Origin: Kribbella sp. VKM Ac-2568
Lineage (GTDB): Bacteria > Actinomycetota > Actinomycetes > Propionibacteriales > Kribbellaceae
Assembly: GCF_004345365.1 (NCBI RefSeq)
Contig: NZ_SLVF01000008.1
Span: 372,001-436,000 of the forward strand
Direction of reading: 5' to 3'
DNA length: 64,000 bases
The notes beneath the pieces are model-generated. The model searched no databases and was not told where the DNA came from. It was given only the letters and a program-made list of their open reading frames with translations. A program made the position numbers and the translations under genes. Positions 51,414-59,574 of this stretch are shown here, piece after piece (the first letter of the stretch is position 1; each line of letters starts with the position of its first letter).

Positions 51414-52073
51414 TCAGACGCTGCGCAGTACCGACACCACGATGCCCAGAATGACGGCGTTGTCGCCGTCGATCACGTCGTACTCCGGGTTGCGGGGCTC
51501 GAGGTACACGTGGCCGTTGCGGCGGCGGTAGACCTTGACGGTCGCCTCGTCGTCGAGCATCGCGGCGACGATCTGGCCGCTGTGGGCCTCGGTCTGCTGT
51601 CGGACCACGACGATGTCGCCGTCGCAGATCGCGGCGTCGATCATCGACTCGCCCCGCACCCGCAGGCCGAAGACGTTGCCCCGGCCGGTCAGGCCGCGGG
51701 GGAGCGAGAGCACGTCGTCGACGTGCTCCACGGCCGAGATCGGCGTACCGGCGGCGATGTCACCGACCACAGGGACGGAGACCGAATCGTCGGACACCGA
51801 CCGGCCCGGCGCGTCCTGCAGGAACAACCGCACGTCGATCGGCCGCGACATCGAGGTACCGCGCCGGAGGAATCCCTTCTCCTCCAGGCTCGCCAGGTGC
51901 TTCGACACCGAGGACGCCGACCGCAGCCCGACCGCGTCGCCGATCTGCCGCGTGCTCGGCGAATAGCCGTGCTTGACCACCCAGTCCCTGATCGCCACCA
52001 GAATCCGCTGCTGCCGCTCCGGCAGACCTGAGGCGTTGAGGTGTTCGAAGGGATCGAGATCGTCATAGGTCAC
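51414..52073 (-). CDS. LexA-like repressor/autoprotease
   Basis: A 219-residue LexA-type protein. The winged helix is in residues 15-75 (LPERQQRILVAIRDWVVKHG, TRQIGDAVGLRSASSVSKHL). The S24 domain has cleavage site Ala108-Gly109 (VGDIAAGTP), nucleophile Ser143 (GESMIDAAI) and Lys180 (ATVKVY), so self-cleavage should work. It could be the cell's SOS repressor or a paralogue; the gene next to lexA in many actinomycetes (nrdR) is absent here. I found no GAAC-N4-GTTC box just upstream. Its place beside the CHAT block and the HNH gene is suggestive. Confidence 0.87.
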   Translation of the reverse strand: MTYDDLDPFEHLNASGLPERQQRILVAIRDWVVKHGYSPSTRQIGDAVGLRSASSVSKHLASLEEKGFLRRGTSMSRPIDVRLFLQDAPGRSVSDDSVSVPVVGDIAAGTPISAVEHVDDVLSLPRGLTGRGNVFGLRVRGESMIDAAICDGDIVVVRQQTEAHSGQIVAAMLDDEATVKVYRRRNGHVYLEPRNPEYDVIDGDNAVILGIVVSVLRSV

Positions 52074-52206
52074 CCGCGAATGCTAGAGCCCACCACCCCC
52101 ATTCCCGCGACCGGGGAGCCTGGCAGGATTACGGACCGTAGTGTGACCGCGGACTATCGCGCCAGGGGCACGGGTTGAACCGCGGCTCGACGTTCTCAGC
52201 GGCGGT

Positions 52207-53925
52207 CTATCCAGGCTTGCCGATCGGGATTCGGTGGTCGGCCCACGGATCGAACTGGGCGTCAGCGTCGGCGGCGACCGCTCGTGTCGGGCAATCGGTA
52301 CGATCCCGATCCTGGCCAGCTGCGGTGATTCGTGGCGGGTTGTCGGTGTGGCGCCGGTCCACGTCCGTGGTGGCCGGTGCCGGGTTGTTCGCATGGTGCA
52401 GCGCCGTCTGACCTCGGGTCGGATCGCCGGGTGGACGGGTGTGGTCGCCGGAGGCTGGGTCGGGTGGGTCGGTGTCTGCCCAGGGGTCGAACTGTGCCAC
52501 CGCGGTGTTCCCGGTCGTGGTGCATGCCGGGTCGTGGGTGCGGCTCCGGGCAGGGCTGTCCGCCAGTCCGCGGTCGCGGTGACTGCTGGTGGGGGTGCGG
52601 TAGCGGGTTCGGGTGGGGTTTGGTTCGGCCCAGGCGGGGCGGGCGACGGTGACGGTGCCGTGGTGGAGGGTGATGGTCCAGTGGCCGTGGTGGGTGTCGA
52701 TGTGGTGGCGGCGGCAGAGCAGGACCAGGTTGGTCAGGGCGGTGGGGCCGTTGTCGATCCAGGAGATCAGGTGGTGGGCGTCGCAGAAGATCGGTGGGGC
52801 CTTGCACACGACGCAGCCTTTGTCGCGGGCGTTGAGGGCGCGGCGGATGGCGCGGTTGACGAAGCGTTGGGCCATGGCGACGTCGAGGGGTTCGGAGTTG
52901 GCGCCGAGCACGATCGGGATGATCTGCGCCTCGCACGCCAGCCGCCGGATCGCGCCCGCGGACAGTCCTTCGCCGTGGACCAGGGTGCCGACCGCGTGGG
53001 CGCCGGCGTCGGTGAGGTCTTTGAGGTCGATGGTGATCGTGATGTGTGCTTTCGGGCCGTGCCCGGCCACCGCGGCACCAGTCGCGGCGGCACCACTGGC
53101 TGCGTTGCCGGTCTGGTCGGTTGGGGTGGCCACGGTGATGGCGTTGGAGGCGACGTTGAGGACGTCGGTGAGGGCGTCGGCGCGGCGTTTGTCCGGTGAG
53201 CGCGGGTCCAGTTCACCGGTGACGGTCTTACGCGGCTTCGAACCGGACAGGATCAGGGCTTGGAACAGTTCGGCGTTCTCGTTGGCCAGGTAGCCGCTGA
53301 ACTTGACGCCCCGGTCGGCGGGCCGCAGCCGCAACTCTTCGCGGGCGTAGGCCTTGTCCTCTTCGGGTGCCGGCCCGTCGGCGTCGAGGAGGTCGCGGAC
53401 CCGGCGGGCCGCTTTGCGCAGTTCCGACGGGTTGAAGTGGCGGCCCAGGGCGACGAGTTGTTGTTCGGCCACGGCCAGGTCCTCGACCGCGACGGTCTTG
53501 GGCACGTTCTCCAGTTCGGCCACGATCGCCGCGGCCTGCGCCGGAGACAACACCACCGCATCGGCTCCGGCCTCCACGCCCGGCTCACCACCTGGGTCGC
53601 TGGCCGGCTCGTCGTCGTTGGCGTCTGCCGGATCCCCGACGCCGGTGGGTGGGAGGGCGTTGGTGATGGCGGGGTACTTGCGCAGCGCCTTGGCCAGGGC
53701 CAGGTCGCGCTTGATCACGCCGGGGTCGAGACGGTGCCGGAACGCGAGGAGGCGGGCGGTGTCGCCGGCGCCGAGGGTGGCGGCGTGGCCGGTCGCGTCG
53801 TAGGCGGCCAGGACCTGCAGGCGGTAGGTCTGCAGCCGGGAGATCTCGGCGTGGACCGCGTCGAGAGTCGACAGCTGTTCGCTGTCACTCATCGACCACA
53901 CCGGCCGCTCGCCCAGAATCTCCAT
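52207..53925 (-). CDS. DUF222-HNH endonuclease (13E12 family)
   Basis: A 572-residue protein of the 13E12/REP13E12 repeat family known from mycobacteria and common in actinomycetes. Residues 15-330 match DUF222 (LQTYRLQVLAAYDATGHAAT, HFNPSELRKAARRVRDLL, DRGVKFSGYLANENAELFQA). The HNH nuclease is near residues 365-400 (CVVCKAPPIFCDAHHL and LLCRRHHIDTHHG). The last 130 residues are low-complexity Pro/Thr/Asp. The start is taken at MEILGERPVW. These genes often occur in several genomic copies and are linked to phage integration or local rearrangement. Its 5' end is partly duplicated at 55.2 kb. Confidence 0.87.
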   Translation of the reverse strand: MEILGERPVWSMSDSEQLSTLDAVHAEISRLQTYRLQVLAAYDATGHAATLGAGDTARLLAFRHRLDPGVIKRDLALAKALRKYPAITNALPPTGVGDPADANDDEPASDPGGEPGVEAGADAVVLSPAQAAAIVAELENVPKTVAVEDLAVAEQQLVALGRHFNPSELRKAARRVRDLLDADGPAPEEDKAYAREELRLRPADRGVKFSGYLANENAELFQALILSGSKPRKTVTGELDPRSPDKRRADALTDVLNVASNAITVATPTDQTGNAASGAAATGAAVAGHGPKAHITITIDLKDLTDAGAHAVGTLVHGEGLSAGAIRRLACEAQIIPIVLGANSEPLDVAMAQRFVNRAIRRALNARDKGCVVCKAPPIFCDAHHLISWIDNGPTALTNLVLLCRRHHIDTHHGHWTITLHHGTVTVARPAWAEPNPTRTRYRTPTSSHRDRGLADSPARSRTHDPACTTTGNTAVAQFDPWADTDPPDPASGDHTRPPGDPTRGQTALHHANNPAPATTDVDRRHTDNPPRITAAGQDRDRTDCPTRAVAADADAQFDPWADHRIPIGKPG

Positions 53926-54150
53926 ACCAGAGACTCTAGATGCCGCCGCCGACAGTTTCTGGTCCGGAAGGCCCTTATTTGTAAGGGATTCCGAAGATTG
54001 ACCGAAATTGTGCCGACACTCCGGATACAGACGAGTTGTCCACAACCCGACGCCAACTGTGAACCCGCGCGAAGGCTGGGCGGAACGGGACCCTAGGCCC
54101 GGAGAACGCGAGGCGGTGGCAGGTCACGGCGAGTCAGGCCGTGAGGTGAG
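53845..54150 (-). repeat. Copy A of a ~300-bp direct repeat (HNH gene 5' end)
   Basis: This stretch covers the first ~27 codons of the HNH gene and about 220 bp upstream. It is repeated in the same orientation at 55195-55500 with roughly 80-90% identity by eye. A short hairpin CCCTTA-TTTG-TAAGGG (53972-53987) lies in the promoter part. A TTGTCCACA-like stretch is shared by both copies. Confidence 0.8.
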
Positions 54151-54614
54151 GTGGGCTGGCAGTGTGGAGCGGGATCAGCCGAGGCGAGATGGAGCCGATG
54201 GGGGCGAGGCGGGATCGGGCGAGACGGGGGCGAGGCGGGGCGGGGCGGGATCGGGCGAGACGGGTCGGGGCGAGATGGGGGCGAGGCAGGGGAGGCGGCG
54301 GGCTCGACATCTGCGGTCGGCCCGGCGGTGCGGGCCAGCCGGCTGAGCTGGGAAGGTGTGCTGGCCGCAACTGCCCAGGCGGGGCGCGTCCGGCGGTCGC
54401 GTTCCCGGCGGGTTCGATGCTAGCGGCAACCACCTGCGCAGCCAGGCGCAGGACGCAACTGCCTGCCGCCGCTGTGACGGAGCTGGCGGGCTGCTGAGCA
54501 CTCCGGGCAGCGCGCGCTGGGGGCGCCGTGACTGCACGGCTCCAGACACCCCTGGCCCACTACCAGCGTGTTGGCTGAATGCTTGCTCGAGGGACGCCAG
54601 GTCGGGAAGAGACT
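54097..54614. other. Non-coding gap with G-rich low-complexity run
   Basis: No plausible gene is visible. 54181-54300 consists of degenerate GGGGCGAGGCGGG / GGGCGAGACGGG units with many G-runs on the plus strand, which could form G-quadruplexes. The rest is unremarkable GC-rich sequence up to the decayed phosphotransferase. Confidence 0.6.
54181..54300 (+). repeat. Degenerate G-rich short repeats
   Basis: Repeats of about 11-14 nt built on GGGCGAG(A/G)CGGG, with at least seven G-runs of four or more. Frames through it give only Arg/Gly/Glu-rich nonsense. Likely slippage-prone, non-coding DNA in the relic between the repeat copies. Confidence 0.65.
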
Positions 54615-55194
54615 TCAGCAGTGGGGGCACCTGGGCTGCTGCGAACCGGCGGTGGGAGTCGTCCGGTCCTCGTTCATGGACGAGTTCGCCTGGCCGTGGA
54701 GGAAGTTGAGGGCGATCGCCAGGCCGGTACCGAAGCTCTCCGGGCCGTCGATCCGGGCGGTGCCGCCGGTCGAGCGGTAGGCGTCGACGATCTGGCGCAC
54801 GTTGTTCTCGTTGGCATGCGGCAGCAGCACAGATCCGAGCTCCCGCCACGGTGTCAGCCGACCGACGTTGTCCCAGTCGACGAGCCAGTGCGCTGAACGG
54901 CCGGAGGCGTCAACCTTGCCGTCGAGCGCCCGCAGTACGTTCGTGGTCTTCAGATCCCGGTGACAGCAGACCTGCTCGCCGATCGGCGCCGTTCACCAAC
55001 TCCGTCAGCTCGCACAGCCTCGGCACTAGCCGCGCAGAGTCGACGCCCAGCTGACTTCGCCACGCTCGGCCACGTCCACCAGCGCCGGCCAGCCGACGTC
55101 GACCCGGTGGTAGAAGGGCACGACGTCGGTAGCCTCGTGAGCCGAGCCGTGCCAGTCGAGCGAATGGATACGGCCCATCTGCGCAGCCAGCCAA
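54615..55194 (-). pseudogene. Decayed aminoglycoside/APH-type phosphotransferase fragment
   Basis: Read on the minus strand, the remains carry phosphotransferase signatures: the start of the remnant (MGRIHSLDWHGSAHEA), the catalytic loop CCHRDLKTTNVL and the DWDN metal loop (HWLVDWDNVGRL), then IVDAYRSTGGTARIDG to a stop at 54615. The frame is broken: a stop at 55026 and a shift to a second frame between about 55028 and 54990, then back. The N-terminal lobe is missing and replaced at 55195 by the duplicated HNH-gene 5' end. The ancestral protein was probably a ~300-residue kinase for a small molecule. Confidence 0.75.
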
Positions 55195-55274
55195 TCGGCG
55201 TGGACCGCGTCGAGAGTGGACAGCTGTTCGCTGTCGCTCATCGACCACACCAGCCGCTCGCCCAGAATCTCCAT
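55026..55274 (-). pseudogene. Chimeric frame: HNH N-terminus fused to phosphotransferase relic
   Basis: From the ATG at 55274 the frame reads MEILGERLVWSMSDSEQLST, nearly identical to the start of the DUF222-HNH protein. It then passes without a break into ADWLAAQMGRIHSLDWHG of the phosphotransferase relic before a stop at 55026. If transcribed from the duplicated promoter it would yield an 82-residue chimera, probably without function. Confidence 0.7.
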
Positions 55275-55500
55275 ACCCGAGACCCTAGATGCCCCCTCCG
55301 ACAGTTTCCGGTCCGGAAGGCCCTTATTTACAAGGGACTCCGAACATTGACCGAAACTAGACGCGACCTCTGGATACGGCCAAGTTGTCCACAGCCGACG
55401 CCACCCTGTGGACCCAACGAGAATGCTGGGGACCGGGACTGTAGGCACGGAGAGGCCGAGACGGTTGCAGGTGGCAGGTCACGTGAGGTCAGGCGAGGCG
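55195..55500 (-). repeat. Copy B of the ~300-bp direct repeat
   Basis: It corresponds to copy A at an offset of about 1350 bp, with scattered substitutions and small indels. The promoter-region hairpin survives as CCCTT-ATTTAC-AAGGG (55321-55336). The left end at 55195 is the abrupt junction with the phosphotransferase relic. The divergence shows the duplication is not recent, or that it came from another genomic copy of the 13E12 family. Confidence 0.8.
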
Positions 55501-55528
55501 GCGGGGTGGGGCAGGAGGCGTCGGTCGG

Positions 55529-56047
55529 TCAGCTCAGGATGCGGGAGATGCCGACGCCGCTGCGGGCGTCGCGGCCGTACTTCGCGAGCTCGGCGGCGAG
55601 GTCCAACGGCGCGACGCCCGCCTTCTGGCGATCCTCGTCGGTGAGCAGGTCGGCAGGGATGATCCAGACGATCTCGAACTCCAGGCCGCTCGGATCCTTG
55701 CCGTAGAGGGACTTGGTGGTGCCGTGGTCCGACGCCCCGACCAGGGCGCCCGCGTCGCTCAGCGTCTTCGCCAGGTCCTCGAGGTCGCCGAGGGTGTCCA
55801 CCTCCCAGGCCAGGTGGTAGAGCCCGACGGTGGTCCGGCCGGCCCCGGACGGCCCGGCCTGGGCGCCGAGCTCGAACAGCCCGAGGTCGTGGTCGTTGGT
55901 TGATCCCGGCGCGCGCAGGAACGCGGCTCCCTGGAAGGAGTCCCCGCCGTCGGTGTACCCGAACCCGAGCACGTCGCGGTAGAAGGCGACGCTCTCGGCC
56001 AGGTCGCGTACGTACAGCACCGCATGGTTCAACCGGAAGATCGCCAT
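55529..56047 (-). CDS. VOC (glyoxalase/extradiol dioxygenase-like) protein
   Basis: A 172-residue vicinal-oxygen-chelate protein. FRLNHAVLYVRDLAESVAFY gives the first metal His, VGLYHLAWEVDTLGDLEDL the second, and KDPSGLEFEIVW the Glu ligand. The YVRDL...YRDVLGF core and length fit catechol-2,3-dioxygenase-like or glyoxalase-like small enzymes. The true substrate is unknown. ATG 56047 begins the domain directly. It is divergent from the GMC oxidoreductase; overlapping inverted repeats lie between the two genes. Confidence 0.86.
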   Translation of the reverse strand: MAIFRLNHAVLYVRDLAESVAFYRDVLGFGYTDGGDSFQGAAFLRAPGSTNDHDLGLFELGAQAGPSGAGRTTVGLYHLAWEVDTLGDLEDLAKTLSDAGALVGASDHGTTKSLYGKDPSGLEFEIVWIIPADLLTDEDRQKAGVAPLDLAAELAKYGRDARSGVGISRILS

Positions 56048-56076
56048 GTCCTCAACTTTCCCTCGTCGTTTCAGTT

Positions 56077-56099
56077 TCAACACTAGTTGAGGACTCAAC
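56077..56099. promoter_or_regulatory. Overlapping inverted repeats between divergent genes
   Basis: TCAAC-ACTA-GTTGA (56077-56090) overlaps GTTGAG-GA-CTCAAC (56086-56099), so three alternating half-sites TCAAC/GTTGA lie about 9 nt apart. The form suits a MarR- or HxlR-type dimer. It is 30 bp before the VOC start and 70 bp before the GMC start, placed to control both. No regulator gene is adjacent. Confidence 0.55.
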
Positions 56100-56168
56100 C
56101 GAGGGGTAGTGGCAGGCTTGCCCGCGGTTGTCGGCGAGGGCCGCGAGGCCCGGCGAAGGGACGGATGC

Positions 56169-58223
56169 ATGGAAGAGCAGGGCGCCTACTCGCTCAGTGC
56201 ACAGGAACGGTTGATCCTTGGACGGCTGGCGGACTTGGCGGTGCCACGTGACGAGTTCCCGTCGGCGGCCGACGTCGGTGCGGTGGCGTTCGTCGAGCGG
56301 GTTGTCGCCGAGGACCGGCCTGACTGGCGGCCCCGGGTTCTTCGGGCGTTGGAGGTGGCCGGTGCCGAACCCGACCTCGACGCCGTGCTCGCCGACTCCG
56401 ACGGGGCCTGGCTCGTCCGCCTGGTGGCGCAGGGCTTCTACTCCGGCGACGGCCACAGCCCGTACGGCGAGCAGCCGCCGGCGTGGGCGATGGTGGGCTG
56501 GCGGCCGGACGCGGCCGGGACCTGGGAGACGACCCAGACCGAACTGACCGTCACCCCACGGTATGCGCTGGAGGGCCGCTACGACTGCGTGATCATCGGA
56601 TCGGGCGCCGGCGGGGGAGCGGCAGCCCAGGTGATCGCCGAATCGGGCCGGTCGGTGCTGGTGGTGGAGACCGGCCGCTACCCATCCACGGAATCGCTGA
56701 CCCGTGATCACCTGCGCAACCCTCGGTCCACGGTTGGCCTGCCGGCCTTCACCGACCCGGATCCGCAGGGACGCCCGAGGGTCTCCGTCGTCGACGGCGA
56801 GGCGCAGGTTGTCCTGCCACCCGATGGCGGCTGGGGCAACAACGCGTTCACTGTCGGCGGCGGCACCCGGGTGTACGGCGCGCAGGCCTGGCGGTTCGCG
56901 CCGCGGGACTTCACCATGGCGAGCACCTACGGCGTCCCCGAGGGCAGCGCGCTCGCGGACTGGCCGATCACGTACGCCGACCTGGAGCCGTACTACAGCC
57001 TGGCCGAGCAGCGGTTCGGGGTGAGCGGTGGTGGGGTTGACCCGTGGCACGAGTCGCGCTCGATCCCGCTGCCGATGCCGCCATTGCCGAGATCCGGTCC
57101 CGCGCAGCGGCTGGCGGATGCGGCCGATCGACTGGGTTGGGGCACCCTCGACGTACCGCTGCTCATCAACTCGGTCGACTACCAGGGGCGGTCCGGGTGC
57201 GTGCGTTGCGGACAGTGCGTTGGTTTCGCCTGCCCGGTGGACGCCAAGGCCGGCACCCACAACACGGCGTTGCCGGCGGCACTGGCGACCGGTCGCTGCA
57301 CGCTGGTCACCGAGACAACAGCCGAACGACTCGTCACCGATGCCCGGGGTCGAGTCACTGGCGTGGCCCTGGTCGCCGCCGACGCCGACGGCCGGATCTG
57401 GCGTCGTACGGTCGACTGCGCTGAGGTCGTCGTCGCTGCCGGTGCCACCGAGACCCCGCGACTGTTGCTCAACAGCGCGCACGACCACGAACCACGGGGA
57501 CTCGGCAACAATCGCGACCAGGTCGGCAGGTACCTCCAAGCGCACGTGTACGCCGGTGCGGCCGGAGTGTTCGACGATGAGGTGGTCGACCTGCTCGGCC
57601 CGGGGGTGTCGATCGCGACCTGCGACTTCCGGCACGGCAACGACGGGATCGTGGGTGGCGGGATGCTGGCCAACGAGTTCGTCGCCACCCCGGCATCGAC
57701 GTACGACTATCTGACCGGGGCAGGCCTGATCCCACCAGCCGGAGCGGCCGGGAAGCAGGCGATGCGGCGTGAAGCGCTCCGGACGTTGCGGGTGGTCGGT
57801 CCGATCCAGGAGGTCACGTCGGCGGAGTCCAGGGTGCGGGTCGATCCGGATGTCATCGACCGGTTCGGCAACCCGGTGGTGAGAATCAGCGGCTCGATCC
57901 ACCCCGAGGACGTCCGCACGCAGGCTTTCATGAGCGAGAAGGCCAGGCAGTGGCTGGTCGAGGCCGGGGCAGCCCGTACTGCGGTCGGCGGCGCCGGTAC
58001 CCTGCGGCGGGCCAATGTCGGCCAGCATCAAGCCGGAACGTGCCGGATGGGGGCCGATCCGGCGCGCTCGGTCACGGATCCGTACGGCCGGGTCTGGGGG
58101 CACGAGAACGTCCGGATCGTCGACGGCTCGGTGCACGTGACGAACGGCGGGGTGAACCCGGTGCTGACCATCCTGGCCGGCTCCCTGCGCATCGCCGAGC
58201 ACCTCGCGGGTGTCACGCGCTGA
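56169..58223 (+). CDS. GMC oxidoreductase with N-terminal gluconate-dehydrogenase-subunit-3-like domain
   Basis: A 684-residue flavoenzyme. Residues 1-130 (SAQERLILGRLADLAVPRDE...) resemble the small gluconate 2-dehydrogenase subunit 3. The GMC domain follows: FAD site CVIIGSGAGGGAAAQVIAES (near 141), GGGTRVYGAQAWRF, cysteine-rich CVRCGQCVGFACPVDAK and the C-terminal catalytic GQHQAGTCRMGADP with NGGVNPVLT. It probably oxidises an alcohol or sugar-like hydroxyl and passes electrons onward. No Tat signal is present, so it is likely cytosolic. ATG 56169 is the best start; a longer frame begins 60 nt upstream. Confidence 0.85.
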   Translation: MEEQGAYSLSAQERLILGRLADLAVPRDEFPSAADVGAVAFVERVVAEDRPDWRPRVLRALEVAGAEPDLDAVLADSDGAWLVRLVAQGFYSGDGHSPYGEQPPAWAMVGWRPDAAGTWETTQTELTVTPRYALEGRYDCVIIGSGAGGGAAAQVIAESGRSVLVVETGRYPSTESLTRDHLRNPRSTVGLPAFTDPDPQGRPRVSVVDGEAQVVLPPDGGWGNNAFTVGGGTRVYGAQAWRFAPRDFTMASTYGVPEGSALADWPITYADLEPYYSLAEQRFGVSGGGVDPWHESRSIPLPMPPLPRSGPAQRLADAADRLGWGTLDVPLLINSVDYQGRSGCVRCGQCVGFACPVDAKAGTHNTALPAALATGRCTLVTETTAERLVTDARGRVTGVALVAADADGRIWRRTVDCAEVVVAAGATETPRLLLNSAHDHEPRGLGNNRDQVGRYLQAHVYAGAAGVFDDEVVDLLGPGVSIATCDFRHGNDGIVGGGMLANEFVATPASTYDYLTGAGLIPPAGAAGKQAMRREALRTLRVVGPIQEVTSAESRVRVDPDVIDRFGNPVVRISGSIHPEDVRTQAFMSEKARQWLVEAGAARTAVGGAGTLRRANVGQHQAGTCRMGADPARSVTDPYGRVWGHENVRIVDGSVHVTNGGVNPVLTILAGSLRIAEHLAGVTR

Positions 58224-58267
58224 CCCGAGTGGCCGCTGGCTTGGAAGAGCGGCGCTGACGTGAAGGA

Positions 58268-58296
58268 GCCCGGGATCGGCTGGTCCGACCCCGGGC
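58268..58296. terminator. Hairpin between convergent genes
   Basis: GCCCGGG-A-TCGG / CCGA-C-CCCGGGC forms an 11-bp stem with one mismatch and a 5-nt loop, 45 nt after the GMC stop and just before the stop of the opposing gene. Confidence 0.6.
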
Positions 58297-58303
58297 GCCC
58301 GCG

Positions 58304-59563
58304 TCACCAGCTGTTGTTGGAGATGTCCAGGCCGAGGATCACCTGGTCGAACGTGTTGCCGTCGTTGTCGTCGGTGTAGGCGACGGCCACCTCGGACCAC
58401 GGAGACACCGCGACCGCCAGCTGCTCCTGCCGGCCGACGGCGACCTGGCTGAGTTGCTGCGCCGACAACCGGCCGGTGTCCGTCCCGTCGGTGCCGAACC
58501 CGCGGACCCAGACGTCGAGGTCGGTGGCCTGGACCGTCCACCCCACGACGCTGTTGCTCTGGTCATCGATACCGACATCCGGGTCCTTGCCCCCGGCAGC
58601 GACCTGCACGTCCGCGAAGCGCGGATTGCCCGCCCCGTCGAAGGTGCGGGTCCATGCCCCCGCAGTACCAGTGTGGTCGGACTCCCAGGCGACGGCGAAG
58701 TCGCCGTTGAAGTTCGCCGCCACGGAGGCGTGCGTCTGCTGCCCGCCACCGTTGGAGTTCGCCGTACGGCGGGCCAGGGTGACCGCGCCGTTGGTCCGGG
58801 CCAAGCCGACCAGACCGATGTTGTACGACGCGTTGGCGTCGCCGTCCTCGTCCCAGACGACGATCGCGTCGCCGGAGGCGGACACCGCGACATCCGGGTT
58901 GTGGTGCTGACCGGTGGTTTGCGAAGCGGTCACCTGCCATGCCCGGGTCGTCGGGCCCGTGAACCCGGCCGCCTTGATCAGCGGCTGGGCTCCGGTCTGG
59001 ATGTCCTCCCACACCACGGAGAAGGCGACCGCTCCACCGGCCGGCGCGCCGTCCGGATCGACGGCCACCCGCGGGTTGATCTGCTGACCGGTCGAGCTGT
59101 TGTTCGCGTTGCCCGAGGCGGTGACGGTGCCCGCGGTGTTCACCACCCGGTACGGGACGTTGTGGTAGCCGTTGCCGTCCGGGTCGTCGGCCCAGACCAC
59201 GACGGCGTTGCCCCTGTCGTCGAGACCGACGTCCGGGTGGAGGTGGCGCCAGTTGGTGACGCCGCTGCTGCCGCCGGTGGACAGCTTCTTCTCGTAGACC
59301 GCCGTGCCGTTGCGGAACAACCGGAGGAAGATGTCGCTGTGGGCGTTGTCGGTCGCGGCGGTGGTGTCCCGGTCGTCCTCCCACACCACGGCGACATAGC
59401 CGTTGCGGTTGGTCGCGATCGAGGGAACGTCCTGGTCCCCGGTGGCCACACTGTTCGCGGTCAGCCAGGTCGGCGTCGCCACGGCGGCCTGGGCCGGGGT
59501 GGCGATGGTTGCGCTGAACAACAAGGACGACGCGGCAGCGCCAATGGCGAAGAGCTTCTTCAT
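58304..59563 (-). CDS. Secreted repeat protein, probable beta-propeller
   Basis: A 419-residue secreted protein. A Sec signal peptide (KKLFAIGAAASSLLFSATIA, cleavage after AQA near 30) is followed by seven or so repeats of about 50-55 residues. Each contains a DVGLDDRGNAVVVWADD or DVAVSASGDAIVVWDEDGD motif, the pattern of beta-propeller blades with Asp/Asn-rich loops. Function unknown, possibly a binding or adhesion protein. It ends 80 nt from the GMC gene and begins 11 nt after the PhoD gene, so it is cotranscribed with PhoD. Confidence 0.78.
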   Translation of the reverse strand: MKKLFAIGAAASSLLFSATIATPAQAAVATPTWLTANSVATGDQDVPSIATNRNGYVAVVWEDDRDTTAATDNAHSDIFLRLFRNGTAVYEKKLSTGGSSGVTNWRHLHPDVGLDDRGNAVVVWADDPDGNGYHNVPYRVVNTAGTVTASGNANNSSTGQQINPRVAVDPDGAPAGGAVAFSVVWEDIQTGAQPLIKAAGFTGPTTRAWQVTASQTTGQHHNPDVAVSASGDAIVVWDEDGDANASYNIGLVGLARTNGAVTLARRTANSNGGGQQTHASVAANFNGDFAVAWESDHTGTAGAWTRTFDGAGNPRFADVQVAAGGKDPDVGIDDQSNSVVGWTVQATDLDVWVRGFGTDGTDTGRLSAQQLSQVAVGRQEQLAVAVSPWSEVAVAYTDDNDGNTFDQVILGLDISNNSW

Positions 59564-59574
59564 GTTCGGTCCCC

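Noticed and set aside
51900..52200. SOS box upstream of the LexA-like gene
   Set aside because: I looked for a GAAC-N4-GTTC type palindrome in the 130 bp between 52073 and 52206 and saw none.
54008..54497. Several 90-110 codon frames in the G-rich gap
   Set aside because: They translate to Arg/Gly/Glu or Pro/Arg low-complexity sequence produced by the GGGCGAG repeats, without ribosome sites or a family match.
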